From positions 1,302,001 through 1,366,000 of the forward strand of contig JASISA010000001.1 in the NCBI GenBank assembly GCA_031771865.1: a DNA stretch of 64,000 nt, written 5' to 3'. This document shows positions 1 through 12,220 of the stretch, one piece after another; position 1 is the first letter of the stretch; each line of letters starts with the position of its first letter. The position numbers and the translations under genes were made by a program. Origin of the DNA: Nothophaeocryptopus gaeumannii (Eukaryota > Ascomycota > Dothideomycetes > Mycosphaerellales > Mycosphaerellaceae). The notes below the pieces were generated by a model, which did not search any database, had not been told where the DNA came from, and saw only the letters and a list, made by a program, of their open reading frames with translations.

Positions 1-76
1 GCAGAAGAATAATGCTGACGACCTTCGGAGAAGAGGTAGTGTGGATGAGAGGACCATGACCATGAGTGGGCCACGA

Positions 77-298
77 TTATTCGTCGCTAACCCAGACTTG
101 AGCGACTGAGGAAATCTCTTTTCTGTGGGTAAATGACTGGCATGTGCCCGCCGCTGGTATACTATTGAAGCCGTTGACGGTGGAGCAAGGCTCCGTATAT
201 TGATATAGGACGGGAGCGTTCACACGCTCGTTGGCCATCTGGCGCATTATTTGTTGGTTTGGCATCTCGAAGCGTTCTTTCGTTGGATACCACAGCAT
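77..298 (-). CDS. Short ORF of 73 codons, unrecognised
   Basis: ATG at 298 reads 73 codons to a TAA at 77. It holds two cysteines and no signal peptide or membrane segment that I can see. It could be a complete small gene, the last exon of a gene whose earlier exons lie upstream on the same strand (a longer open frame runs at 367-804 on this strand), or a chance ORF. I recognise no family. It is listed only because the window starts here and no other gene covers the first 600 bases. Confidence 0.2.
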   Translation of the reverse strand: MLWYPTKERFEMPNQQIMRQMANERVNAPVLYQYTEPCSTVNGFNSIPAAGTCQSFTHRKEISSVAQVWVSDE

Positions 299-709
299 AG
301 GGTCATCAGGGAATGGAGAGTTTCAACAGAAGAGATGTTGCCTTCCATTCTTCAAATCCCCTTCACTCACCTTCTCGTGTGATCATTGCTTTCTAGAAGG
401 CGTTTTGAAGGCCCAGCTGACACGTGATAGCATCGCTGATAAGCACTTGATTCTGCCCTTGGCGAGACCGTGTCGAGAATCTCATAACTAATCGCGTCCT
501 TCCCACACCACTTATAAACAACGCCCTTTGAGGCCGTATCTGAGTCCTTCAGGAAGGCTGACTTTGGACTTTCACGTCGGTCATTGCACATGCTTCTTGC
601 CGCCGTGGCCCGAGCGTCTGCCGGGGGGCCAACTTCAAGTGCAAACACAACTGACCTTCGTGACTTCGCAATTGCAACACCAATCGTGTACTGTGCGAGA
701 GCTTCGCTC

Positions 710-1616
710 ATGGCCATGGCTATGGCTGATTCAGAGTCGTCCGACTCTATCAAGCAGCAAAGTCGCGCTCCCTGGCCGAACAGCAACGACATCCGAGTAA
801 CCATGCACGAACTCTTCGAGCGCGACCTTCTTACATGGACGACTGAAGATCATTGGATTGAAGCATTAGCCTCACTCGATGGCGGCGACGATGACTGTGC
901 CACTCCAACTTCACCCGCCGCACCCATCTGCGAACGACTTCGCAGGCAACCAGACGACACCGACTCGCCACTCCTCGCGCTACCAGGCGAACTTCGCGAA
1001 TTCATCTACGAATACACACTCATCTCCTCCTCCGATCCGATCGAAATCACAAGAGCAAACATCCGCGAACGAACCGGCCTGCTTCAAACATGCCGCCAAA
1101 TCCGATCCGAAGCCTCCCCCTTCTTCTACGCTCGAAACAACTTCACAGCTACCGTCCCATCCTTCGACGGAAGCACCACCTCCAGCTGGATCCTCTCCCT
1201 CCGCTCACGCGACGCACAATCCATCATCTCCCTCCAAATCACCCACCGCCTCACCGGCCCATCCATCGCCCGTTTCCGTCTCGCTTGCAATGGCATATCC
1301 CCACCGCGTATCTCCCCCACCGCATTGTTTGCATGTACTCCGTCAGCGCGCGCCCCACCTAGATCGAATTCGCCAGACGCGGAATGAGACTGCGAAGCTC
1401 CTTGTTGAAGCTCTCGCCGAGACATCGCTGGATCTGAGGTGTGTGAGGGCTCCTCCGGTGCGAGATGTTGGGCAATTGACGGAGGAGAATCGAGATGGAT
1501 ATGTGATGGGGATGATTGGTAGGGGCTGGGAGAGGGGGTTGAGGAGGGAGGTTGAGGAGGCGATGAAGGAGGATGGCGAGGAGGAGCAGGAGGAGGAGGA
1601 CGCGAGTGATGAGTGA
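710..1616 (+). CDS. F-box-like short fungal protein (2EXR/F-box-type N-terminal fold)
   Basis: The reading frame contains LLALPGELREFIYEYTL followed by GLLQTCRQIRSEASPFFYARNNF. That pairing (L-LPxELRxxIYEYxL, then LLxxCRQIRxEAxPxFYxxN) is characteristic of the large fungal F-box-like families, which act in ubiquitin ligase targeting or are uncharacterised. The C-terminus lies in another frame and ends in an acidic run of Asp and Glu. A GT-AG intron at 1308-1362 (55 bp) would join the two frames as ISPP-H-RIRQTRNE and give about 283 aa; its branch point is weak, so the join is a proposal. The start at 710 is the first of three closely spaced ATGs (710, 716, 722); another in-frame ATG lies at 590. 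The 3' end faces the large minus-strand gene downstream. Function beyond the fold is not inferable. Confidence 0.6.
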
Positions 1617-2111
1617 GACAGGTTTGAGGTGAGAAATGTTGTGCCTGCGGGCGTGGTCTCCCAGAAGCTACATGTACGGTGTGGAATGCTGAAGAAGCGG
1701 CGGTTATTACAGAAGGTGAGATGGTGGACTTAGCCGAGGGCGACCAGATACATGTGAGGCTTCAGGTGTTGCTGTACAGACGTTAGCAGAAGTATGTTGA
1801 GATGAAGGTGAAGGCGAGCTTGGTACGGACGAGAGTGAGAATGGAACACCAATGTCCCCAATGGCGGATCAACAGCGCTGGTTTCGCTATCAATCTCCAT
1901 ATATGTGTACACCTCATCTCATCTTATTCCATCCATAACGACTGCTCAAACCGCCACAACGCCGCGCTGAACGCAACATGGTATATAGCTCTGAAGAAGA
2001 TAACCGCCATCAACACTCATTTCCCACCAAGCCAGATAGCTCCAATTCCAACTCCGGATAAATCCCCAACGCTAAATCCTGAACCCACGCGCAACCTGAC
2101 CAGACGTATCC
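1617..2111. other. Convergent intergenic region
   Basis: About 500 bases between the 3' ends of the F-box-like gene and the large minus-strand gene. I see only short chance ORFs and no repeats; it should hold the two 3' UTRs. Confidence 0.5.
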
Positions 2112-5100
2112 TTAAAAACTGTCCATCTCCTCCCTCTGCCTCAAATACTCCCTCGCCAACGAATCGCCCCCCTTACTACTCAAACTCATCCAATGATGCG
2201 CCACACACATCGTCGCAGGATCACATCGATCCCGGTCCTGTTTCTTCTTCCATTTCCCTTCCAGCTCCTCCTTGAAAACATCCCTCGGTTTCGCAAAAGG
2301 CGCAATAATTCGATCCATGAGTTCCGGATGCGTCAGATACAAGGTAGCTAATTCTCGTTGCGCGACTGGATCACCTTCCTTTGCGGTTATTTGAAGGAGA
2401 TGGGCTGCGTCTGCCATGCTGTAGCGGCCGACATCTTCGGCGGGTGGAGAGGGCGCGGAGAAGATGGCGGAGTCACGTTGTTGCTGTGCGGTAGATGATG
2501 AGCGTCCATGGCCGCGATTGTTCGAGTGGTATGCGATGATGCTGTCCGCTGTCTCGACCATGAGAGTACGAGCCTCATTCTTGAGGCTGGTGATGGCAAC
2601 AGCAGCATTGAAGAATGCTTTGCCCTGCGGCGTCGTATGAAGTTCAGAAGAAGGCAGTAGCGATGCGATGTACTGCAGATCTCTGAAAATGGTGGTCGGT
2701 CGTAGTGAGCTCTTCGAGAAGATGTGTCGGAACCCGCTCACGCTGGTCTCATTGGTATCAGAAGCAGCGACGTCCTGTACTAGCGTAGGTGTTGATTGAA
2801 CGAACGATACCGAGGGACGCTGGTGTGCGTTCTGCTCTGCCATATATGGAATCAAGAGCTGCTCCACGCCATAAAGTGACGCCAGCTTCAATGAAGGATT
2901 ACACGTGACTGCAAACCTTCGGAGGAGCACCTCAAATGCTGATTCATATCCATAACGCATGATCGATGGCTGAGGAGGCACATTACAGTCGATCGTCGGG
3001 GTCTCAGAGCCAACACTACTGGGTAGTGGTTGTAGACTTCGGAAGTGTCGATCAGCGAGCTCAGAGCCAAGACCGGTCCAAAATGCTTTGTCTGTTTCGC
3101 TACCTTCGCTGAACAGCGTCGATGTCAGGTCGCTCAGCAGAAGGCTAGTCAGGCGTTTGCGAAGCGTGTCTAGAGCGGCTTGGTCGGCGATAATGTTGCC
3201 ATCAGCGGGCCTCGATGTTAATGGCTCTAGAATTGACTGTGCTTGGGAAGAGAAGATGCTTGTGGCGCTGGAGGGCGAGTCGACTTCAGTCATTGCAGGC
3301 GACCAGAAAGGGACCGAAGACTTGTTCGTCAAGGTCGGACTTCGAGCGTCGAGTTGATCTCGTGAGCTGGCATTGGACAGCGTGTGCGAGAAACTAGACA
3401 GGGTCTCGTTGCTGCGCAGCTGTGTGCTGAGTGACAAGTACCCAGACTGCGAAAGTCCGCCATGCAAGCCCAGCAGCAATGTTGGTTTACGCTGCACGGT
3501 GCATTGTTGTCGAAAAGACGAATCGCGAGCGAAGAGGGGATTGGACCAAATCATGGAGTTGTCCGCTGGTGAATTCGCAGTGATTTGGTCGATGCACTTT
3601 CGAACTTCCATGCAAAGCTTATGCAGTCGCTCTTCCCCGCGGCAAAGATTGTCAATCGTTTGTCGTTCCATCCATTGTGCCACAGCTTTCGCCTGATCGT
3701 CGCTGAGCTTGTTTGGGCCGCCGTAGTCCAGCTTGGCACTCAAGATTTCCAGGATCTGTGCCTCGGTCTTGAGATGCAGGTTGTTGCTCGACAATTTCGG
3801 TGCGCTCCAGTGTCTGAGAGGCGGAGACATGCGAGTTTTTGCCTGTCTCTTGGGCTTTCCCATGATGCGCAGAGCGCTGGCGATAGACCGAGCTTCGTCA
3901 TAAGCGGCTGAAGTGCGTACGTCTCCAACAAACCACATCTTATCGCGCAAACGCTCATTGTACTCTAGTATGGGGGCTAGAAACTCTCTTCTGAGAGCCT
4001 CGTGGGGCTGTAGTAGAGAAGTCCAGGCGTCACAGCTTCTCTCCAGGGCCTGTGCTCGATTGGTTCCATGACGGGCATTGAGGTCCACATCCTGCACCAT
4101 CTCACGCAAGGCACTCATATTGTTGGATTGGAATACAATCCAATGGACATCGCGCAGCTGCTTGAACCACCGGTGAGCGCCGACAAAATCCGACTGATTC
4201 TCGCAGTCCCGAATAGCACTCTCAAACAAGCACTCGAGCTGCCGCCATAATTGTGGCAGTAATTTCGAGCCATCGGCTACGGGTCGACCTATCTTGAGCG
4301 CCGTGGTACTGCACTTGTACAGTAGAACTTCGATTGCCTTGACACATGAAGCGAGCTCTCGCCTCCTATCTTCTGTCAAGTCCGCTGCACTATGCATGGG
4401 CCTCAGATCTTGCTTGTTTCGTACTGAAGCTGACAACTCTCGCATGGTCTGTAACGAAGATCTATCGAGGAAGGTAGCAAAGACGTCCCAATACTCCTTT
4501 GGAGCGGTTACTTTGCTGGTGGCAAACTCGTCCAGCTCCATTTGCGCTTCGCGGACCTGATGCTCATCTGATGCCTGGTGATCCATATCCGAGGTTAATG
4601 TGTCAGCGTCGGTGATGCTGAGAGTTTGCACATGTTGAGACAGAGAGCTTGTAATATCGGGAACAAATTCGGTGCTTTTGGCGTGACGAAACAGAGAGAA
4701 CCCAGAGATAGATGATGCGGAAGACTGCAACCCTGGTTTGGAGCTGTCCTGATCCGAAGAGACGGAAGCTGGTCGTCTTTGGGGGTACAAAGCCGATAGG
4801 GTAGTGGTAACATCCTTAAGAGAGACTGCAATGAAATGGGTGACGTCCTGGCCCGTTTCGAGTTGAGTACGAACCGGTAAGTGGGCGTTTTGGACATTGG
4901 TCGAAAGTCCTTGGAACTTAGTCATGATAGCACTGACACGGTTCATTTGCTGTGACGGAATGGCGACATTGTGTTTCCTGAATACGAGTCAACTCTGCCC
5001 AAAGATTCCACCTGAGCCACTCACCATGAGTAGGCGACATCAAAGACAGCCTTTGACGCCCGAAGAGCGATCTCGCGTAGTATGCGCTGACGCGCATTTT

Positions 5101-6664
5101 CCGATACGTAGTGATCACTCAACAGTTCGGAAGCCTGTGGTAGTCAGCAGACTAGACTCACAAGTATGGAGAGAATTAGGCTCACCTCTGGTAGAGTAAG
5201 GACGTCAAGAACGAAGGACGAGAACAGCCAGCGGGTCATAACGAAGTGTGGCAGAGCACGCTGATGTCCTGGAGAGCCGTGCAGCTTGTCTGTGATTGCT
5301 TCGCATAGCACGAGTGCTCCGGGTGGTAGCACATCTGGCGCTGTCTGGTCGCCTAGTAGATCGAGCAAAGCGTCGGCGCTTTGTTGATAGAATGCCTCCA
5401 CCCTGGCCTCCTCCTCAGCGGAGATGTCTTGGCGACCTTCGACCCGTGCACGAAACGTTGGCTTAGTAGGCTGCTCCAAAAGGAAAGAACCATCCTGAAG
5501 AGTTTGCAGGATCCAAGTCTCCAAACGGTGCTTTCCTGGCCATGGGGCTGAGGTGGCCCATATGTCCAACACAGCTGGAATGAGCCTCTCACTGCCGGGC
5601 TTCTGATCGGATATTAATTTGGCGCAGACGGTGGCCCAAACTTCAGTAGCCCTGTTGGACTCAAGCGATCCAAGGTGCGGAAGATCCCCAGTAGCAAATA
5701 TTAAAGCTTCCAATGGACTGCCGTAAGCGTACGAAGATAGTGAATCTATCTGTGCGTCCACGACAAACCCAAGTGGCCGGGAGGTGCGAGACGTTGACCT
5801 GAAGGATGTTCCAAACACCGAGTCGCTGGACTTGGATACGGTCCTATCCGAAAGTAGACTTAGAAGTTCCTTGTGGGTCAATGAAGCTATTCGATTAGCC
5901 ACATATAAGCCATCGTGCCTCAATTTGGTCAAAAAGTCAATGATGACCTTTCTGGACGATTTGGACAGGCCATCCAGAAAGGAGCTTGTCGATCCGGCAT
6001 TGTCTGGAACTGAAGGAGAGATTGATTGCTGTCCTGTGGAAGGTACGGGCCTGGAGGCATCATCACACGCATCATGGAAGGCGTGAAGCAAGTTAATGAA
6101 GCTGTTCTTATCTTCGGACTTGATGCACTCTGCGAGAGTGTGCTGAACTGAACGGGCTGCATGAAATAAGCGAGCAGTCCTTGCGGCAGTGATTTGAAGG
6201 TAATGGAGATTCTCTTGGGCCTGAACGCATCGTCGCTTGTGGTACTTCTGCAGGCGTAGCAAGTGGCTGATCTCAGATAGCGGACGAATGGTGCCATTAT
6301 CTTCCGGGGGAACAGAGGCCTGCTTGCGGGAGTCCTGGGAGTGGTGAGACCGGGTCATGGTTGGAGGTAGGACCTGGCCCGACGAGACCTGCTCAAGAGT
6401 TATGTTGCCATTTTGAGGGTGTTGGCGTAGGTTGGGCTCCAAATGGTCGTTGGGCTTGATGGCCATGTCAGGACCAGATGTATCTGGCGGAGGTGAGACG
6501 GAGGAGTAGCCTAGACTGGGCGGATTGGGCGGGAAAATGAGATATCGCGGCGTGCCATCCAGGGAGGAGATACCTGGAGTCGAAGATGTCGAGGCATGGT
6601 GCGAGTTCATAGGTAGCACGGCAGGAGCGACTGCCGCCAGAGCTGCGAGACCACGAATTAGCAT
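2112..6664 (-). CDS. Large conserved-looking protein of unknown function with C-terminal Sel1-like repeats
   Basis: Three exons: 6664-5186, 5134-5025 and 4977-2112. The introns are 5135-5185 (51 bp, GTGAGC to CACAG, CTGAC branch) and 4978-5024 (47 bp, GTGAGT to TTCAG, TTGACT branch). Splicing keeps frame through LTLPE-ASELLSDHY and VAYSW-KHNVAIP. The product is about 1484 aa. The open frame extends upstream without an ATG, so translation starts at ATG 6664 or the next ATG at 6610. The N-terminal 130 residues are Pro/Ser-rich and disordered. A helical region near 330-500 (including RALPHFVMTRWLFSSFVLDVLTLPE) recalls a GTPase-activating or VPS9-like helical domain, but this is a guess. The C-terminus has two Sel1/TPR-like helices (ADAAHLLQITAKEGDPVAQRELATLYLT and AHHWMSLSSKGGDSLAREYL, both shortened here by their own length). 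I do not recognise a characterised orthologue. Confidence 0.75.
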
Positions 6665-7005
6665 GCATGCCAGCAGTGATGAGTTGTCATTCAGGTCCAA
6701 GCGGGAAAGGTGACATGTGATTGGACGCGGGTAAGAAGCGCAGCAAACGTCGAGAAGAGAGAAACGTAGAACGTACAGCCCTCATCCTTTCCTGAAAGCT
6801 CAGGTGGCGAGCCAGTGTCCACCATTGCCTGTGCTCGCCACAACGGGAGGTCGTCGGTCTAGCGATGTGAGTTCGGGGGCACGATCACTCCATCGTCGCA
6901 ATTTGCTAGACAAGACTTTCAGGCGTGGCACGTCGTTGCTCGCAAGCCGGGGCCGGGCCTGCGGCTTGCTGCAGGACGTGTTTCCGAACGGCTGAGGCAG
7001 CTCCT

Positions 7006-7030
7006 CGGCGGCGGCGGCGGCGGCGGCGGC
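7006..7030. repeat. (CGG)n microsatellite
   Basis: Eight uninterrupted CGG units plus one base, about 340 bases upstream of the large minus-strand gene's start codon. Confidence 0.95.
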
Positions 7031-7959
7031 TGTGATGCGAACGTCTCAGGGAAACGGCTGGTCAGAGATGCCAGTCCTCGTTGGGCGCGCACAAGGCAAA
7101 CGGTCAGGCGTCAAGGTTGGATGTCGCGTTGAAGTGGATGAGAACGGCTGCCGGTCGCTGAAGAGGCGTTCGTCTACCTCTAGTCGCAGCTCGGTACAAT
7201 GACGCTGACTCGTGACTTGGAGCCGTGATGGGGGGTGGTGCGGGACACGCAGAAGACAGCAACATTCTCATCACTACTACTACTGACCTACTGCAGGTCA
7301 CCGAAGGCGAGCAGGACGAGGGCTTTCGCGACGGCGGGGAAGTACGGGCGTAGATCCATCATGTCAAAGCTCCAGCGTACTACAGGCCAGGGTTGAGGCT
7401 TAATTGGCCGCGAGAACTGGTCTGCAGCAGCGGCAGCATGCGGGATGCGCTGGCACTGTCTGAGTGATAGCAGCATGATTCGCTGTCCGCTGGCCACCTT
7501 GATGCGACCGCGACGACGTGCATACTGACGCTGACTCGACCGTGCCAGAGTTGATGCGGCAGTCGCAGAGCGTTCAGACTTCAGACTCCCGAGAGCCTTC
7601 TTGCGACGGCAACGACTCCTGGAGCACAACGCGGGTGCCGGTTGCTGGGTGCTGCTGTATCGCTGTAGGAGATGTCGTGCCGGCGACAAGGAGCAGACCA
7701 GCTGGACCAACCTGTCGTGGCACTGGAAGAGACGCACGCACTGAGGTAAGATGTGACCAGTTGATGACAGGCGAGGGCTGAGCCGATGGAAGCCACCACA
7801 ATACGATGGTACGTACATTGAGATGTACTTGCGCAAGCAGCGTTCCTGTCCTCTCATAGGACTGGCGGCGGTCGTTCCTGCCCTGAATCTGGTTGTTGTT
7901 CTCACGTGCATGAGAATGCGCTAGCGGGCTATAATCATACATGTGCCGTGGCAGCCACC

Positions 7960-8008
7960 AGGAAGGAGCACTTCGAGGAAGGAGCACTTTCAGGAAGGAA
8001 GCACTTGC
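7960..8008. repeat. Three-copy 16-17 bp tandem repeat
   Basis: The unit AGGAAGGAGCACTTCG is followed by AGGAAGGAGCACTTTC and AGGAAGGAAGCACTTGC. The copies differ by one to three bases. No ORF of note covers it. Confidence 0.85.
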
Positions 8009-8758
8009 ACACCGACTTCCTCCAGAACGTCAAGGTCGAGCAGGCGAGCGGTATCTGGATACTTTGGTACAGCGCACCTGCATCAACACGTCACTCTCTG
8101 CACTCTCGCTCTGGGATCACTTCTATTGACTTTCTGTCGGCAGCGCGGCCGGCGGAGGAGGAACATGTTCGCAAGGCAGCCATTGACATTTCCGCGAACC
8201 TAATACCGACCGTACATGCACGAAGTATGAAGTATAGATTGACAGCGGCACACGAGGGGAATTTGTCTGGATGTCATTTGTCAATCCGCTTCGTATTTCG
8301 TGCAATTGGGATTTGAGGACGCCCGGATTGACCGCCTGTCAGACGGTGTGAGACGAGACGACCTGTAGCTGATGACGGATTAGGTCGGTGCAAGAATGAA
8401 CACCGCGAGCGCAAACTGCTGGCGGTTCCGACGTACAACTTGTCTGCCGAACTCAACAACCGAATTGAAATTGGACAACGAAGGGAGCACAGAGAGGTGA
8501 GAGCAGAGTTGTGCCCACCAAGCATCTAGAGCTGAATTTCCCCATCATCGTGAACGCTGTGCCTTGGACGTCGGATTTCCTCCCAATTTGCCCTTTCCAT
8601 GGGTCTGCTTTTCTCCATGCCGGTTCCATCTCAATGCCCTCTAAAAACGCCAGTAGGTTCAATAACCCTGCTCTTTCATACCCGTCATAACATCATGAGA
8701 AAAGGCTCCTTTATCGCCCAGCCAACCGATCATCCCACCACCTCCCTCTTGTTCCTCA

Positions 8759-9418
8759 TCAAACTGCGACCCCCTGCGACCCATTCCCACCCGCACACTG
8801 CAGGTATTGCAAAATCGAACAATCACCACACTGAACCAACTTCTGCAAATCCGCCACCTGCTGCTGCAACGCACTCACAGCATCAACCGCCTGATTCCTC
8901 TCATGCTCCAACTCTTTAATATAAGTCGCCGCTGTGGCGATAATCATCGCCTTGGAAGGTAACCGGGGCGGCAACGCACTATCCTCCACGTCGGGAGAGC
9001 AGACATACGCATTCTTCAAGCTAGGTAGGCTGAGACGGAGAGTCTCGATCTGAGTATTCAAATTATCTCGATACCGTCTCTCAATAATCGTATGTGGAAT
9101 CCTCCTATGCGGTCTCGTCGGGCGTTGCGGGTTGATAGGCGTCTGCGCAGCAGAACTCGTCGGCGTAGGGTGAGAGTCTGAGCCGGACTCGGAGTCGGAA
9201 GAAGTGATAGCTGCAGAGGCCGATTGTTCGCTCGGGTTCTTAGTGAAAGTGATGAAGGAGTCCGGGGGAGTTCGTGGAAGGGAAGGACAGACGATGTTGC
9301 CTGTTTTGCATTCGTCGGGCATGTTGCCGCTGAGGCATTGGAGGGAGGGGAAGCAGTTGACGATCTCGGTGGATTTTTTATCCATTTCGGTTGGGGAGAG
9401 GAGGGGTCGTGAAGGCAT
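8759..9418 (-). CDS. bHLH transcription factor with SREBP-type tyrosine in the basic region
   Basis: Single-exon frame of 219 aa from ATG 9418. A Ser/Thr/Pro-rich N-terminus is followed by a basic helix-loop-helix at about residues 105-172: RRIPHTIIERRYRDNLNTQI, a loop lengthened by an insert rich in Pro and acidic residues, then PSKAMIIATAATYIKELE. A coiled coil with heptad-spaced Leu/Val continues to about residue 198. The ERRYR sequence has Tyr where most bHLH proteins have Arg; this marks the SREBP-like and several fungal-specific bHLH groups and is linked to broader E-box/SRE recognition. No transmembrane segments follow, so it is not a membrane-bound SREBP. It should act in the nucleus as a dimer. 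It sits alone between two gene-free stretches, so context gives no target pathway. Confidence 0.88.
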   Translation of the reverse strand: MPSRPLLSPTEMDKKSTEIVNCFPSLQCLSGNMPDECKTGNIVCPSLPRTPPDSFITFTKNPSEQSASAAITSSDSESGSDSHPTPTSSAAQTPINPQRPTRPHRRIPHTIIERRYRDNLNTQIETLRLSLPSLKNAYVCSPDVEDSALPPRLPSKAMIIATAATYIKELEHERNQAVDAVSALQQQVADLQKLVQCGDCSILQYLQCAGGNGSQGVAV

Positions 9419-12220
9419 TGTTGGATGATGTCTTGATGTCTTGAACAAGTGATCTGATTTGTGGTGTACGAAATGGTATGCTATCTACAAGGCAAGAATC
9501 CAAATATATGTCTCCAAACAGTGACACAGGATACTTGCTCTTTTGTTGAAGCAGTACGGGCAAGTCTCGCGATCGATACCCGCACCGACAACGAGAGCTA
9601 CGGCCCAGGCACGCGAGTGCTCCGAGTTGAGCGAGGATTAATCCGTACGACCCATCGCGGCGAAGATCGGTTGGCCGCCTCTATCTTACTAAGGGTAATC
9701 AATTGATTGAAGCGACCTTTTTGCAAGGAATGTGGTGTGCGTATCACGCCACCAGCAACGCAGAGCCCACAAAGACAGCGCCTGGCTTTCGGCGAGGTGC
9801 GCCCTCCGATCGGTTTTCACCCCGTCACTCGCACTTCGTTGCGTGATACCCTATGCCTCCCGATGTCAATGCGCACTTCTGGCCTGCTGCTCTGGGCATT
9901 TCTTGGCGTCGCACATGTCTGCGTCTTCATATTGCCGCTGTGGGTGTCTTACGACTCTCGCAGTTCTGCAATCGTGAAGACGGGATAGTCATCGAACGAT
10001 GCCCCCGTCTGCCACTCCACATTCATGAACCACTGCTACCGCCAGCCTGGGTCACCATACATCTCGTTTTCTTCACCCAGTGCTCTGGACGGCTGGCCTC
10101 AACGGCATTCTGTGCTGCCTTGGCGCTCGTACTTCTTTCAACTTTGATGCATGTTGGAAGTCGCGTCTCAACACTCCGCCTACTTGACGCCCCTTCTCCA
10201 AGATGGTGTGCTGTAGATGATTCGCGCTCCACATATGAATGGTATGCACGGCGAATGCGTCCACATGTTTCTGCTCGAAACACTCAGCGCCCATTGTCGT
10301 GCGAATGATCACTGATCATGCTGCCGCATACCAGTGCCAAGTATCGTGCTTCGTTCTCGTGACGCAAGATCAGGAGGTGGTTCGACAGATGCGTGAGGAT
10401 GATGCTGAAACTCATCGTGGTCGTCGATGATGCACTCCCATGGCCTTTCGTGAGTCGGAACTCGCCGCACATCAGACAACATTGTCACATTGGCTCGCAG
10501 CGATGATCGCTAATCGCTTGCATCCTGTCTCTCCATAAGCAGGCCGGAAACGACTTGAACGTGACGAGCACTGTATTCTTCAGGTTAGCTGCGTCATCTT
10601 GCCAGTAGTGGGCGAGAATTCGGTGGTCTCCTGTGGGATGGCATCGCGGATCGCGTCTAGATCTGTCTGAATCTGTTAGGATACTGCGACCTGGTCGACG
10701 AGCTGCCACTGAGCCTGGTTTGCTAGTTAATACGCGTTGTCAGAGGGTCATCCGCGCAGACCCGTATACAGGAAGCCATGAAGCCAGACGGGCTGGTATA
10801 ATGCTCGCAGAGTACAATCCCGCAGATGCAGGTAGCCTTGTACCTAAGCCTCAGTCCCTTATAGCGTTGCGAGTGGACCTGAAATGCAGGGGTGTGGTGC
10901 TCGTACCAGGCCCGTGGCAGTCCCATGGGGTCGTTATATTGAGGTAAGAGCCAGACCCTGGTAGCGCCTCATAGTACGGAGCCAGACTTAATGTCTGGTC
11001 ACACAACCGTCACGACGTCGGTATCGAGATCTGTTGCCTCAATTGCGCAACGGCGGCGTACATTCGGTTTTCGCAATCCAGCCATCAGTTGGCATGCGAT
11101 GGTTGAAGCTATTCGGAAGGGGCTTCAGGAACACTTGAAGCAAGCAGCCGTTGGTCTTGGCACAACGACAGCAGCGTCACCTCCTAAAGTTCATTCCGAG
11201 CCGGCATAGGCAACATGGTGCTGACGTCGATACCAATTTCGCCTCTCCGCGAAAGATCGCGGCTTTGTGTCGTTGGTCTTCCATTCGAGGCGATGCGAGG
11301 TGGTCAGTAATCCGGGTTAGCCCAGTCATGCGTTCGCCAACAGTAAAAAGCCGGTATTGATTCGCGAATCTTGGTGCCATCGATTTTCGGCAGCCTGCCG
11401 CCACTCATGTACGCCAGATGCCAGAAAAGCAAAAAGAGAAGAAGAAATACAAAAGGCTTGCCAAGGGAGGCGCCGGCACTTCAGTGACGGTCCAAGGGTA
11501 AGCAGTGAAGCCATGACGTCCGGATCTCCCGAGACATCTCGCAACACAACGCCTGCATTACCAGGATACTTGCCATTTGCGAACTAGCGCCAGGATTGAT
11601 GACCTAATTTGTAGTAGTCTTTTGATTCTTGGATAATCTGGTTTGCTACTTAGCCCAGTCCGTAGGCATCCGCAAATGACAGGCTCCAAATCTTTCTTGA
11701 GGCATCAATGTTCTTCATATTCCTGAGGCTGTGGCGAAGTCGCTGATCAGACCACCAAAGCTCTCATCGACGAGAGTCTTGAGAGCAATCAAGGCAGCCG
11801 TGAAGACCATGCTGAGCCGCACACTCGCATGGTCAAGCAAGGGCACATTCAACGAGATAGCCATCTCGTGACAGTAATGAGCGAGGTGCGGGGAGATTGC
11901 TTCTGGACTATCGTTCGAGCCGGCGTAGCGAAGGCGTCTTCGTTCCATTGCGCGCTGTTATCGCCGCTGCACGGTCTTTTGTCCGCTCGTCGCAGTACGA
12001 TGAAGTTGGTGTTCCCTTCAGTCGCTGACACAACAGTCAGCTGAAGTTCGAGGTCGGGTTTCTGACCGATTTCTGAAATCCCTGCAAGCGGATCGACAGT
12101 TGGCGTGCAGGGATACCGGGTCTAGAAGTTCTCGCTGAAAGTGCCGAAGCGTCCAAATCACGAGCTTTGCATATCGTTGACGCCATCTTCAAGCCAATCT
12201 TTCGCGAGATACTTGTCCCG
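9419..12220. other. Gene-poor intergenic stretch
   Basis: About 2.8 kb. Plus-strand ORFs at 9707-9988 and 9853-10308 are open but overlap each other in different frames and have no recognisable domain or supporting splice sites. I see no repeat longer than a few units. The part next to 9418 is the promoter side of the bHLH gene. Confidence 0.45.

Larger units (their letters stand above)
6665..8758. other. Gene-poor intergenic stretch
   Basis: About 2.1 kb with no ORF that looks coding. It contains the upstream region of the large minus-strand gene, a CGG microsatellite and a three-copy 16-bp tandem repeat, listed separately. The longest ORF, on the minus strand at 7288-7911, is low-complexity and Arg/Ser/Gln-rich and looks like chance. 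Confidence 0.5.

Noticed and set aside
7288..7911. 207-codon minus-strand ORF
   Set aside because: Overlapping frames are equally open, composition is low-complexity Arg/Ser/Gln and there is no ATG context, domain or splice support.
9707..10308. Two overlapping plus-strand ORFs with hydrophobic segments
   Set aside because: They run in different frames over the same DNA and show no recognisable family; hydrophobic content follows from pyrimidine-rich sequence.
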